A stretch of DNA of 59,691 bases from an uncultured Bacilli bacterium (GCA_934101625.1 CAKORV010000003.1:1-59691), one strand, 5' to 3'; counted from the stretch's first letter, positions 16,189-25,613 are shown. A program made the numbers and translations. Notes: a model not told the origin generated them from the sequence alone.

Positions 16189-18183
16189 ATGAACATTTAT
16201 GATAAACTTATGCTTAACTTTTATCCAGAACTTAAAAATCTGAATATTGACGATGATACATTAAAACAAATTATATCAAACAAGAGCTTTAAACAAGAAT
16301 ATAAATCAAACATATTACCATTTATAAAATATTTAAAGCAATTAGGAATAGACGAAGATACTATAAAACAACATTTAAATGCAGTTTTTAATTTATCTAT
16401 AAATAACAATTCTAATAAATACATATCTTTTATAAAAAAATATCACCTAGAAACAAGAAAAATAGAAAATTTTGGTATAATCAACGATATAAATTTTGAA
16501 ACGTTATATTCTTTAATTGGTTACGATGTTTTTAATAATAATATTCTGGAAATCATAAATAATGGATACAGCAATCATTTAATAGAATTTATAAAAGAAA
16601 ACAATGGCATTAATTTAGAACAAATAAATTCAAAACTATTTGAAGAAAAAGTATGGAATATAATTAAAAATAATCCAATTATTGGTGACACTACTATTTT
16701 AAAATTATTTAAACCAAATTTAAATATTTTAGTAAAGTTAATAGATAAAGGATATTACGAAGGATTAAAATATACTTACGAAAATATACCAGAAAGTCGT
16801 GATTTTTTAAAAGAAAAATTATTTAAACTAAAAGAAGAATCACTATCATTTGATCAATTTTCTATGGATTTTATCAATAATATCGGTGATGAAACACTAA
16901 GTAAATTGTATGCTAAAAGTGTATTTTCTAACAAAAATGTATCTGAAAAAATATTAAAAATTGCCTCTTTAAATAACTACGAGTTAATTCAAGACATAGT
17001 TAATTATGATAAATTTGATTTTGATGATTATTTTGAACATATGTCTGAAAATGATATGTCTAAAAATTTACTAGAAACGAATATAGATGGTAATTATATA
17101 AAAAGTGAAATTTTTCTAAATAAATATTTTGGTATAGAAAGAAATGATGTAAATAACATTAAATTATTTTTAGACGCAATAAATGACGCAATTAAAAAGG
17201 GTAATAATATATCGGATGAATTTAGAGAAAAATATGGAAATATAATTGACTTAATTAATCAAATTATGGTTTCTACAGATGAAGAATTAATAAGAATTAG
17301 TAAAACGATGGACACAAGTAAAAAAGATATATACAAAAAATTAATTACTTCATCTGAAATAGATGGAAACAAAATATTAAAGAAACAATTTGCAGATGAA
17401 ATAAAAATTAAAAATCAAGAAATTCTTAATACTGCTACACATAAAGAAATTATAACTGATGATGGGAAATCAATAAGTGTTTATGAATTAACTGGACAAC
17501 CCTTCGCAATGCTAGTTCACGCTATTGAAGACAACCCAGCAAGTATCAATAATTCATATGTAAAAGAATTAATAAATAATCCTGAAAAATGGGATAAAAT
17601 AGATGGTGGAAATAATCATTTATCAACATCTTTGATTTTTGACAAACATATTAAAACGTATGGTACACCAGATAGAAATGGAACAATTATGTTTGGATTT
17701 AATGATATACCATATGATTCAATAAAATTTACTGAAGTCGGAGATGCTGGACTAAATAGAAATGCAACAGTTGCAGATGATGATGAATATAATATGAGAT
17801 ACGGAATTATTAACCCTAGAGTCAATACAATCACAACAGTTGATGATTTAATGAAAAAAACATTAGAAAACAACGAAGGTAAAACTGACATGAGTAAACA
17901 ATGGACAGAAATTGGATTAACCAGAACTGATCAAAATACGGGACTTAAAATTAAACCTAATTATATAGTGTGTATGGATAGAATAAGTGATGATTCATTA
18001 AGAGCAGCCAAACAATTAAACTTACCAATTTATTTAATAGACAGAAAATATTATGTTGAAGAAATACGTAAATTATATGAAGAAGATATAAATAATATTT
18101 TAGAAGAAATGCGTAAATCATATTATGGAGAAGATAAAAATGATATTCTAGAAGAAATAGAAACAGAACATAAAAAAAGATAA
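16189..18183 (+). CDS. 664-aa protein: helical N-terminal region plus conserved C-terminal domain of unknown function
   Basis: Residues 1-410 are predicted all-helical, Asn/Ile/Lys-rich, and resemble degenerate helical repeats. Residues 415-620 form a compact domain with FAMLVHAIEDN (His444), NNHLSTSLIFDK (STS at 479-481), MFGFNDIPYDSI, QWTEIGLTR (Glu574) and PNYIVCMD. I recall this domain from large uncharacterised proteins of gut Clostridia. A His/STS/Glu order resembles ADP-ribosyltransferase folds, but this is only a resemblance. The tail holds two ILEE repeats. No signal peptide or membrane helix is seen. GGAGG lies 7 bases before the ATG. The gene stands alone between convergent neighbours. 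Confidence 0.7.
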   Translation: MNIYDKLMLNFYPELKNLNIDDDTLKQIISNKSFKQEYKSNILPFIKYLKQLGIDEDTIKQHLNAVFNLSINNNSNKYISFIKKYHLETRKIENFGIINDINFETLYSLIGYDVFNNNILEIINNGYSNHLIEFIKENNGINLEQINSKLFEEKVWNIIKNNPIIGDTTILKLFKPNLNILVKLIDKGYYEGLKYTYENIPESRDFLKEKLFKLKEESLSFDQFSMDFINNIGDETLSKLYAKSVFSNKNVSEKILKIASLNNYELIQDIVNYDKFDFDDYFEHMSENDMSKNLLETNIDGNYIKSEIFLNKYFGIERNDVNNIKLFLDAINDAIKKGNNISDEFREKYGNIIDLINQIMVSTDEELIRISKTMDTSKKDIYKKLITSSEIDGNKILKKQFADEIKIKNQEILNTATHKEIITDDGKSISVYELTGQPFAMLVHAIEDNPASINNSYVKELINNPEKWDKIDGGNNHLSTSLIFDKHIKTYGTPDRNGTIMFGFNDIPYDSIKFTEVGDAGLNRNATVADDDEYNMRYGIINPRVNTITTVDDLMKKTLENNEGKTDMSKQWTEIGLTRTDQNTGLKIKPNYIVCMDRISDDSLRAAKQLNLPIYLIDRKYYVEEIRKLYEEDINNILEEMRKSYYGEDKNDILEEIETEHKKR

Positions 18184-18202
18184 TCACCGATTATCTTTTT
18201 TA
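18172..18202. terminator. Bidirectional terminator
   Basis: AGATAATC pairs with GATTATCT around a 3-base loop, with seven A on the left and six T on the right. It ends the 664-aa gene and may also stop the opposing transcript. Confidence 0.85.
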
Positions 18203-18208
18203 TTATAC

Positions 18209-18236
18209 AGAGAAAACTACTCACATCAGAGTAGTT
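18209..18236 (-). terminator. Terminator of the NatAB-type operon
   Basis: An 8-bp perfect stem AACTACTC/GAGTAGTT overlaps the stop codon at 18235. The minus-strand tail TTCTCT is only partly T-rich. Confidence 0.6.
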
Positions 18237-19551
18237 ATTCTTTGGATTTAATTCCTTCTAAAATCTTCTTCCATAAATTACTAGAACTATAATTTAATAT
18301 ACCGACTTTATAAACTCTTAAACCATATTTAATAAGTAAATATAAAGTTAATATTAAAAGTAATATACTAATTAACACATGTACTATTCCTATTTGTCCC
18401 ATCATAAGTAATACTGGACTTAATATGCATGAAATAAATGGTATTACAGAAACAGTTGTTATAAATGTACTCTTTTCATAAGTAGATGCAAGTATTGCTA
18501 GAAAGTAACCAGCCATTATAATCATCATCATAGGTGATTGTAATTGTTGAAAATCTTCTTGATTAGTAGTCATACTAGCAAGTATACCTGCGATTAAAGA
18601 ATATGCTACAAAACTTAATAAAATCATTATAATTGTAACTGGTAAACATTTTAATAAATTATCTAATGTTCCACTTTGAATAAATTGATTAACTACATTT
18701 CCTACTTGACTATCTAAACCACTAATTAAACTACTACCAGTCACTAGTCTTCTAATTAATAAACCTATACCAAAATATAAAACAAACAATAAACTTTGTA
18801 AAATAGCATAAACATTAGCTGTTATAATTTTGGAAATAAAATGAAGTCTTGCCGGAACACTAGTAATAATAATTTCCATACTCTTAGAACTCTTTTCTTC
18901 ATTTATTTCTGCTCCAATCATCTGAGTAACCATAATTATTAGTAAGAAGAAAGGTATTATAAACATAGGAATAATAAAATTACCAATATAACTCATTAAC
19001 TCATTATTTTCATCTAAATTATCACTTAAATAACTTCTATTAATTTCTACAGGTTCATAAATACTAGCAAGTTCTTCTTCAGTTAAACTACTTTCCATCA
19101 ATGCAATATTAGTTTTAACTGAAGATAAAGTAGAATTTAACACTTGTAAAGTAACAGCATCAACATAATTATAAGAAATAACATCTGCAACTACTTTTCC
19201 ATTATTACTATTAATAACTAATATAATATCATTACTCTCATCATTAACCATTTCTTCTTTTAATTCATCCAGTGATTTATCTGCAAGTTTAATTTCACTT
19301 TCAGAACCAAGAGCACTCAAATCAATATTATCATAACCACTCTTAATAGCCTCATAATATTTATTAGTGTTATCTATAACATATATAACAACTGGATCAT
19401 CAAAATTACCACCAAAGAACTTAATAATATTATCTATGTTAATAAGTCCCACTATTACAACTAATAAAATAATATTAACAACTTTAAACCACTTAGTATT
19501 AATCTTTTTATTTAATCCATCTTTAATTAATAATTTTAATTTATTTTTCAT
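18235..19551 (-). CDS. ABC-2 family transporter permease (NatB-like)
   Basis: One hydrophobic helix (residues 25-45) precedes an extracytoplasmic loop of about 140 residues; five or six helices then fill residues 185-425. The cytoplasmic EINEEKSSKSMEIIITSVPA motif is typical of the NatB/YhaP branch of ABC-2 permeases, which export ions or drugs with a NatA-type ATPase. Start 19551 is chosen because AGGTGG lies 6 bases upstream; the ATG three codons earlier overlaps it. The gene overlaps the ATPase gene by 11 bases, so the two subunits are coupled. Confidence 0.88.
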   Translation of the reverse strand: MKNKLKLLIKDGLNKKINTKWFKVVNIILLVVIVGLINIDNIIKFFGGNFDDPVVIYVIDNTNKYYEAIKSGYDNIDLSALGSESEIKLADKSLDELKEEMVNDESNDIILVINSNNGKVVADVISYNYVDAVTLQVLNSTLSSVKTNIALMESSLTEEELASIYEPVEINRSYLSDNLDENNELMSYIGNFIIPMFIIPFFLLIIMVTQMIGAEINEEKSSKSMEIIITSVPARLHFISKIITANVYAILQSLLFVLYFGIGLLIRRLVTGSSLISGLDSQVGNVVNQFIQSGTLDNLLKCLPVTIIMILLSFVAYSLIAGILASMTTNQEDFQQLQSPMMMIIMAGYFLAILASTYEKSTFITTVSVIPFISCILSPVLLMMGQIGIVHVLISILLLILTLYLLIKYGLRVYKVGILNYSSSNLWKKILEGIKSKE

Positions 19552-20440
19552 AAGATCCACCTACTCTTTCAATAAATATTTCATTCAAAGAAGGCTCTTC
19601 AACTATAAACTTAGTAATATTCTTACATTTACTAACATACTTAAACACATTCTCTACTTTAGAATCATCTAATATCTTAACAGAATAATCTTGTCCATTC
19701 TTTTGAACATCCAACACTCCATTAACTTTTTTAATTTCTTCAGTATCAATACTCCCATTTATTAATATATTTTTCTTTCTATACTCTTCTTTAATCTTCT
19801 TTAAATTACCTTGTAAAACAGTCTTACCTTTAACTAATATAACTAATGATTCACAAAAATACTCTACATGATCCATTCTATGACTAGAGAATATTATACT
19901 AGTCCCTTCATGCTTTAATTCTAAAATTAAATTTTTAAATAACTCTATATTTATAGGATCCAATCCACTAAAAGGTTCATCTAATATTAGTAATTTAGGT
20001 TTATGTAAAATAGCCATAATAAACTGAACTTTTTGTTGATTACCTTTAGATAACTCTTTAATCTTTTTATTCTTATAATCACTTATTTCTAGCTTATCTA
20101 ATAAATAATCTAATCTACTTTCAATATCTTTTTCACTCATACTCTTAAGTCCACCATAGAACTTTGCTTGTTCAAATACAGTTAACTTAGTTAATAAACA
20201 TCTTTCTTCAGCTAAAAACCCTATTTTATCAGTAACACTATAATCTATCTTTTTCCCATTAAAAGTAATTTCTCCTTCTGTTTTATCGAGTAATCCTGTT
20301 ATCATTCTAAATGTAGTCGTTTTACCAGCTCCATTAACTCCCAATAATCCAAAAATTTCGCCATCTTTAACTTCAAAAGACAAATTATCAACAGCTAAAT
20401 TACTTCCATAATATTTAGTAACATTCTTTAATATTAACAT
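19541..20440 (-). CDS. ABC transporter ATP-binding protein (NatA-like)
   Basis: This is the energy-coupling subunit of the exporter. It shows Walker A GVNGAGKTT (residues 34-42), signature LSKGNQQKVQF, Walker B LLILDEPFSGLDP and the switch histidine in SSHRMDH. Residues 215-299 form the C-terminal extension common in NatA-type ATPases. The ATG lies 3 bases before the flippase stop in genomic order, so the flippase, ATPase and permease genes probably share a transcript. The substrate is unknown. Confidence 0.92.
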   Translation of the reverse strand: MLILKNVTKYYGSNLAVDNLSFEVKDGEIFGLLGVNGAGKTTTFRMITGLLDKTEGEITFNGKKIDYSVTDKIGFLAEERCLLTKLTVFEQAKFYGGLKSMSEKDIESRLDYLLDKLEISDYKNKKIKELSKGNQQKVQFIMAILHKPKLLILDEPFSGLDPINIELFKNLILELKHEGTSIIFSSHRMDHVEYFCESLVILVKGKTVLQGNLKKIKEEYRKKNILINGSIDTEEIKKVNGVLDVQKNGQDYSVKILDDSKVENVFKYVSKCKNITKFIVEEPSLNEIFIERVGGSYEK

Positions 20441-20442
20441 AA

Positions 20443-22068
20443 CTACCTCCTAATTTTTAATTTCCTAAATATTTTATCTATAAACTCTTTTTCAAATACA
20501 CTTTCAAGTAATCCAATTTTATAAGAAATACTTAAATAAACAAAACCACCCACTAATGCATAAAATAAACAAGTCATAAATATTTTAATACTTCCACTCA
20601 CATTTAACTTTAAAAATAAGTTTATTAGAATAAGTACACATGTCATACTTAATATTGGTAACATACTTTTTTTAATAGTGTCTACTATTCCTTTAAAACT
20701 AAATCCTAGTTGTTTTTTTAATGAACTTAAACTTATCGTATAAGATAAAACATAACCAAGAATAGTCGCGATTATCGCTCCATAAAAGGCATGAGTACCT
20801 AATTTCTTCATCAAATACATAAGTGGCACATCCAATATAGCATTAGTCAAAAAGCCTAATATAGTGCTCTTATAAACTACTTTAAACATATTAAGACTTT
20901 GTAAAGCCATACTTATAACTATATATATACTTGCAAATAATGCTTGAAATGCTGTATATCTTAAAATTAATGTTCCATATAAACTATAACCATAAAATAA
21001 TGTATAAATAGGTCTAGATAAATAAGCAATACCCACACTTAAAGGTAAAGTACTAACAATAATAATACTTATCGCCTGATTAAACTTCTTATTTGCTTCA
21101 GTCATATCTTTCTTAACAAAACTACTAACCATATGTGGTATCAAACTAGTAGAAAGTCCTATCGCAACTGCATTAATTATCATACATATTTTAGGTGTCC
21201 AAGTAGAAATAATACTTGAAATAAGTTCACTTTCACTACCAGTATATCCAAGTTTATAACTAGCCTTTAAAACTAAAGTCATATCAGTTAAACTATAAAT
21301 ATCAGTAGCAATACTAACTATAATTAAAGGTAATGCATAACTAAGTATCTTTTTAATTATTTCCTTATCACTTACTTTATCAGGTTTGGTAGAAACTTTA
21401 AATTCATCCTTATTCTTTTTCATTTTAATAAGTAAATAAATGTAAGCTACTACTCCTCCAAAAAAAGCACCAGAAACTGCAACACCTACACCTAAACTAA
21501 CACTTTTATTTAGAACATTAATAATTATATAAGATCCCATAAGTATAACTGCTATTCTAACAACTTGTTCAATTATTTGACTAACACTAGAAGGTGTAAT
21601 ATATTTATGCCCTTGTAAATAACCTTTAGTAACAGATAAAAAAGGTATAATAAGTAAACAAAATGATACACATCTAATAACAAAAGCAACATCGTTTAAA
21701 CTATTCCCACCACTTATATCTCCAAGTATTAAAACTGCTATCTCTTTAGCAAATACAAATAAAGCAAAGAATGCAATCAAAGCAATAATTCCTATAATTC
21801 TCTTAGCTAACTTAAATGATCTTTCTTTAGCCTCATACATTTCCAAAGTATTATATTCACTAATAATCTTACTAATCGCAACTGGTATACCTGCTGTACT
21901 AATATTTAAAAACAAATTATAAACATTATAAGCATAACTATATAATGCACCACCGCTTTCCCCAATAATCTTATAAAAAGGTATAACATATAAAACACCT
22001 AATATTTTAACTAATATTATTGAAAAAGTTGCTATAAATGTGCCTTCTACAAAAGAATTTTTCTTCAT
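20443..22068 (-). CDS. Polysaccharide/lipid II flippase of the SpoVB/MurJ (YtgP) family
   Basis: The protein is about 541 residues with 13-14 predicted helices. The opening FVEGTFIATFSIILVKILGVLYVIPFY and the KLAKRIIG segment match the MOP-superfamily flippases SpoVB and YtgP/MurJ of Bacillota, which move lipid-linked cell-wall or cortex precursors across the membrane. ATG 22068 follows GAGAGG; the ATG four codons earlier lies before that site. The Cse60-like gene upstream ends in a TGA that overlaps this ribosome binding site, so the two are linked. Whether it serves vegetative wall or spore cortex cannot be told; its neighbour suggests the latter. Confidence 0.85.
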   Translation of the reverse strand: MKKNSFVEGTFIATFSIILVKILGVLYVIPFYKIIGESGGALYSYAYNVYNLFLNISTAGIPVAISKIISEYNTLEMYEAKERSFKLAKRIIGIIALIAFFALFVFAKEIAVLILGDISGGNSLNDVAFVIRCVSFCLLIIPFLSVTKGYLQGHKYITPSSVSQIIEQVVRIAVILMGSYIIINVLNKSVSLGVGVAVSGAFFGGVVAYIYLLIKMKKNKDEFKVSTKPDKVSDKEIIKKILSYALPLIIVSIATDIYSLTDMTLVLKASYKLGYTGSESELISSIISTWTPKICMIINAVAIGLSTSLIPHMVSSFVKKDMTEANKKFNQAISIIIVSTLPLSVGIAYLSRPIYTLFYGYSLYGTLILRYTAFQALFASIYIVISMALQSLNMFKVVYKSTILGFLTNAILDVPLMYLMKKLGTHAFYGAIIATILGYVLSYTISLSSLKKQLGFSFKGIVDTIKKSMLPILSMTCVLILINLFLKLNVSGSIKIFMTCLFYALVGGFVYLSISYKIGLLESVFEKEFIDKIFRKLKIRR

Positions 22069-22076
22069 ATAACCTC

Positions 22077-22256
22077 TCAATCTATATAAATTATCATCGC
22101 ACTAAAGCAATATATCTGTTCACTACTAAATATTCCTATACTTACTTGATACTTTATATCTATTATTTTCTTACTACCTATAGTTCTCAAAAAAGAATTT
22201 ACTTTATTTTCTAAATCCTTTTCATGAGACTCATCAAATACTCTTACTGTATACAT
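22077..22256 (-). CDS. Sporulation protein Cse60-like
   Basis: The 59-residue product MYTVRVFDESHEKDLE... with SFLRTIGSKKIIDIKYQ and EQIYCFSAMIIY closely follows the small Cse60 family, a sigma-E-controlled sporulation protein in Bacillus whose role is undefined. The start at 22256 has a GGTGA 7 bases upstream; earlier in-frame ATGs (22268 and 22289) lack a site and add residues not seen in the family. The gene precedes the flippase directly, supporting a sporulation role for that unit. Confidence 0.8.
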   Translation of the reverse strand: MYTVRVFDESHEKDLENKVNSFLRTIGSKKIIDIKYQVSIGIFSSEQIYCFSAMIIYID

Positions 22257-22464
22257 ACTATTCACCATAATCATTTTACAACTACTCATATAAATAATAT
22301 GTCACATTATGTAAAACCATGTACATACATATTTTACCAAAATTGACTTAATAAATAAAGAGAACTATTATAATTTCATATTTAAATTATAATAATCAAT
22401 TTACAACTACTTTAACATCATTTAAAATTACCGATTTTCAATAGTTAATTTTATATTTTACATC

Positions 22465-22506
22465 TCACTAGGTCATTTTCAAACAATTCACTAGGTCATT
22501 TTCAAA
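22465..22506. repeat. Two tandem 19-bp repeats (TCACTAGGTCATTTTCAAA)
   Basis: Identical 19-bp copies begin at 22465 and 22488 (23-bp period). No adjacent gene explains them. Closely spaced terminal repeats of this size are a feature of IS21-family element ends, so this may be a solo end of a lost insertion sequence, or a binding-site pair. Confidence 0.8.
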
Positions 22507-22516
22507 AATATATAAA

Positions 22517-22542
22517 GCAAAAAAGTTGAGCATTCTCAACTT
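22517..22542 (-). terminator. Terminator of the small membrane protein gene
   Basis: An 8-bp stem AAGTTGAG/CTCAACTT with a 4-base loop is followed on the minus strand by TTTTGCTTTA and overlaps the stop at 22541. Confidence 0.75.
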
Positions 22543-22897
22543 AATCACATTTTTTCTTATAAATTCTTCCTATTATCTCATAAATTGAATATATAAGTGC
22601 CATCATAACTAAAAAGCCTACTATCATAGATAAAAATGTATTTTTTATATTAATCACTATTATAAATGTAATACTCATAATCAAAGGATTAATAAAAGTT
22701 AATGTCCATTTAAGATTATTGTATTTAACTTTTCTCATATCCAAATTAAACTTATTTACAATATAATTAACTTCTAAATACTTTTTACCTTCATTATATA
22801 CTTTTCTCTTATTATTAATAATAAATATATATATTAATAATAACACTAGGTAAGAACTTACAAAATAAATTAAATTAGTTATCAACATTTCTTTCAT
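22541..22897 (-). CDS. Small membrane protein of unknown function
   Basis: The protein is 118 residues: a hydrophobic helix at residues 6-28, a basic cytoplasmic stretch (RKVYNEGKKYLEVNYIVNKFNLDMRKV), then two helices at about residues 66-82 and 86-108. The layout of one helix, a KxxxxxxxYLxxxYxLDxxK-type segment and two helices recurs in uncharacterised membrane proteins of low-GC Bacillota. No motif gives a function. It has its own terminator and no close neighbour, so it is a single-gene unit. The ribosome binding site is poor. Confidence 0.65.
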   Translation of the reverse strand: MKEMLITNLIYFVSSYLVLLLIYIFIINNKRKVYNEGKKYLEVNYIVNKFNLDMRKVKYNNLKWTLTFINPLIMSITFIIVINIKNTFLSMIVGFLVMMALIYSIYEIIGRIYKKKCD

Positions 22898-22935
22898 AAT
22901 TTAATTATATAATAATTATTTCTTATTTTCCAGTA

Positions 22936-23094
22936 TTAACTACAACTATTCTCATCTATCTCATACGGACTTTCAGGTGTTCCATTTCCTGATTTAACTT
23001 TGGCACATTTTGAGATTGAGATAACTGGTCTGACAATCCCAATACTATTTACAAAATCACCACCAAAAAAATATATAGACTTGTGCCTATATAT
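22936..23094 (-). pseudogene. C-terminal remnant of a surface/prepilin-like repeat protein (DUF6273-type tail)
   Basis: An open frame without a start reads YFFGGDFVNSIGIVRPVIS, then SGNGTPESPYEI before TAA at 22936. The G.RPV.S ... SG.GT...PYEI pattern is the usual C-terminus of extracellular proteins in gut Bacillota. A TAA lies about 51 codons upstream, so only the tail survives. The remnant fills most of the gap between the small membrane gene and the GH31 gene. Confidence 0.6.
23065..23094 (-). terminator. Possible terminator within the remnant
   Basis: An 8-bp stem ATATATAG/CTATATAT with an 8-base loop is followed on the minus strand by seven T. It lies inside the coding remnant and may be fortuitous or a second terminator for the GH31 gene. 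Confidence 0.4.
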
Positions 23095-23103
23095 TTAATT
23101 TCA

Positions 23104-23194
23104 CGAAAAAACTATGAGAGATAATTAATAAATTACCCCTCCATAACGAACGATTGTTGTTATAGTTTGAGCTTTCCAATATTCTCATAGTTTT
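23104..23194 (-). ncRNA. Compact structured element downstream of GH31 (complex terminator or small RNA)
   Basis: A perfect 12-bp outer stem AAAACTATGAGA/TCTCATAGTTTT encloses 63 bases. Inside lies a second hairpin: CTATAAC pairs with GTTATGG (one G-U), extended by AAC/GTT. On the minus strand the outer stem is followed by TTTTTTC, so it can end transcription. It is larger and more elaborate than any other terminator in the window. It could also be a tiny inverted-repeat element. Confidence 0.4.
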
Positions 23195-23222
23195 GTCTTA
23201 CTACTTTATATTTTTTATTTTA

Positions 23223-25613
23223 CTATATTTCACTTATGTACTCAAGAAGTTTCAAGAACATCTTTATGAATACTCCCTTTAGCCCTTTACTTCTTAACTT
23301 TCTTATAGATATTCTTTTCTTTCTAATAGAATCATCACTAAATAATATACCAGCAATAGTCTCTTTTAAAGTTGTCTCTATTTGTAAATCGGATATAATA
23401 TCATCAATATCTTCATTAATTAATCTAACTGCATCTATTTCTATTGCTTTACCACCACAATTTATAGTTAATTGTTGAGTTGTAGGAACATCTTTAATTT
23501 CAATTATAAAATCATTATCTGTAGTATAAGATTCATATTCTTTATCAAATTTACCAATATTAACTTTAACATCTTCTGGATTCTTAGTATTTCTAAATCT
23601 AATCTTATAATTTCTTTTTTCAGGAATAATATTACTTTTACCATCAATAGGTCTAATTATTAGAGTATAATTATTTTTTCTATAATTATAGTCTATATTT
23701 GTAATAATATAAAAACCTTCTTTATATAAATTAGATACTCCATCATCTTCATATAAATTATAAGAATTACTACATCCAGGAAATACTTGTATTTCCAATT
23801 CCTTAGGAGGATGTACATCATTAATATTATCTTTATCTAATCTCGCTATTGGAATAATTGCACCACTTCTGGCATATACAGGATAATCTTCATCTTTATA
23901 GAAAGTTACATATCTACCACCAGGAAACTTTTTACCAGTTTTAATATCATACCAAATACCTTCAGGTAAAAATATTTTATGTACCACTCTATTCATTATT
24001 GAATCCTTAGGCATAGTAATAGGTGCTACTAAAAGTTCTGTACCAAAATAATATTCATTTTTATATAATGGTTCATCATATACTTCGGGATTTCTATAAT
24101 ATATAGGTTGTATAAGTGGCATACCTAATTTATAGTACTTATAAGCTTCAGTATAAATATATGGTATTAATTTATGTCTCATTCTAGTATAACTTCTAAC
24201 TATAGTCTTAGTATTATTATCCCATTTCCAAGGTTCACGTTTATAATAATGTCCTGCTTTAGAAGCAAATCTAAATACTGGACTATAAACTCCTAATTGA
24301 ACATATCTAGTATATAATTCTTTATCCTCTATTCCACCTTCATAACCACCTATATCATGACTCCACCAAGAAAGTCCTATATTAGCACTCATTGAATTAT
24401 AAAAAGGTAAATATCTTAATGTTTTCCAACTTACTTTAGTATTGCCAGAAAACATAACTGGATACCTATGAGACGCTATTAAAGAATTTCTAGCCATAAC
24501 AAGTCCTCTTCTAGTATCTTTTCTTGAATAATTCATAAAAGTAAAATGAGTCAACATAAATGCACTAATCTTATCTTTTTTATTTTCATCTAACCAAAAA
24601 TAATCAACACCTAAATCTAATAAAGGATCAATAACACTATTATAAAATTCATTTAATAATTCAGTATTATATACATTAAAAGGTATAGTAGAATCTTTAG
24701 AATTAGTTATTTCTTTAGCTTTATTATAAAAACTATCTGTATCTTTAAAACCATAATCAGTATTAAGACCAACTCCTAAATATATTTTTTTATCATGCAT
24801 GTCTTTAATTAATTTTTCTACATTAGGAAACTTTTCTCTATCAAATTCATAATTCTTAACACCAACTTTGTTCCAACTTTTACCAAGTAATATAGAAGAA
24901 ATAGGTACTTCACTTTTATCAAAATTCTCTATTAAATTTTCCACATCATTTTCATTATATTCTTCATTTTTATTCCACCACACACCTAAAGCATATCTAG
25001 GTATCAAACCAGGATAACCAGTTAATTCAAAATAACTTTTAAGAGCTTTTCCAAAATCTTTTCTATATATAAATAAATATATATCTATTCCATCACTAGG
25101 GTTCTTTTTCACACTACCATCTGCTACAAATACCGGATTACCTGTATCATTTATAGTAGCAAATCCATCAGTTGAATATAGTCCTTTTTCTACTTTAAAA
25201 CCATGTTTATCCATATCAAAACTATATGCTGCACCTTTGAAATTTCTAACTTCAGGATGATTATAATACCAAACTTTATCTGTACCCACCAAACTAACTC
25301 TCATATTAGAATCAGGCACCAATTTACCTGCTTCAAAAGGCTTTTCTTTAGAATACTCCAAAATAAAATAATTATTTTGTATATTAAGAAATTTATCATC
25401 TTGTTTAACACTAATATTAGGTGTTTCACTAAAATTTCTATTCAAAACTTGTATAGTAGGATAATCATTAAATGTACCAGTTTCACTATATTCAAAACGA
25501 ATTAAAACATCAGATAATACAGTAATTCTATATTTTTGTCCCTTAAATACATACTCTGGTTTAGAAAGTCCTTTATTAATATCAATTCTAAAATGATTAC
25601 TCATACTTGCCAT
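23223..25613 (-). CDS. Glycoside hydrolase family 31 (alpha-glucosidase-like)
   Basis: The 796-residue cytosolic protein has an N-terminal beta-sandwich and a TIM barrel with YFWLDENKKDK (likely nucleophile Asp342) and LSWWSHDIGGYEGG, which are GH31 hallmarks, followed by beta domains (PVYARSGAIIP, NLYEDDG). The usual GDN acid/base motif is replaced by FSGNTKVSW near residue 390, so the acid/base residue is not obvious. It probably trims alpha-linked glucosides or xylosides. Start 25613 is set by AGGAGA 9 bases upstream; the ATG three codons earlier abuts that site. It has no transporter beside it. Confidence 0.9.
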   Translation of the reverse strand: MASMSNHFRIDINKGLSKPEYVFKGQKYRITVLSDVLIRFEYSETGTFNDYPTIQVLNRNFSETPNISVKQDDKFLNIQNNYFILEYSKEKPFEAGKLVPDSNMRVSLVGTDKVWYYNHPEVRNFKGAAYSFDMDKHGFKVEKGLYSTDGFATINDTGNPVFVADGSVKKNPSDGIDIYLFIYRKDFGKALKSYFELTGYPGLIPRYALGVWWNKNEEYNENDVENLIENFDKSEVPISSILLGKSWNKVGVKNYEFDREKFPNVEKLIKDMHDKKIYLGVGLNTDYGFKDTDSFYNKAKEITNSKDSTIPFNVYNTELLNEFYNSVIDPLLDLGVDYFWLDENKKDKISAFMLTHFTFMNYSRKDTRRGLVMARNSLIASHRYPVMFSGNTKVSWKTLRYLPFYNSMSANIGLSWWSHDIGGYEGGIEDKELYTRYVQLGVYSPVFRFASKAGHYYKREPWKWDNNTKTIVRSYTRMRHKLIPYIYTEAYKYYKLGMPLIQPIYYRNPEVYDEPLYKNEYYFGTELLVAPITMPKDSIMNRVVHKIFLPEGIWYDIKTGKKFPGGRYVTFYKDEDYPVYARSGAIIPIARLDKDNINDVHPPKELEIQVFPGCSNSYNLYEDDGVSNLYKEGFYIITNIDYNYRKNNYTLIIRPIDGKSNIIPEKRNYKIRFRNTKNPEDVKVNIGKFDKEYESYTTDNDFIIEIKDVPTTQQLTINCGGKAIEIDAVRLINEDIDDIISDLQIETTLKETIAGILFSDDSIRKKRISIRKLRSKGLKGVFIKMFLKLLEYISEI

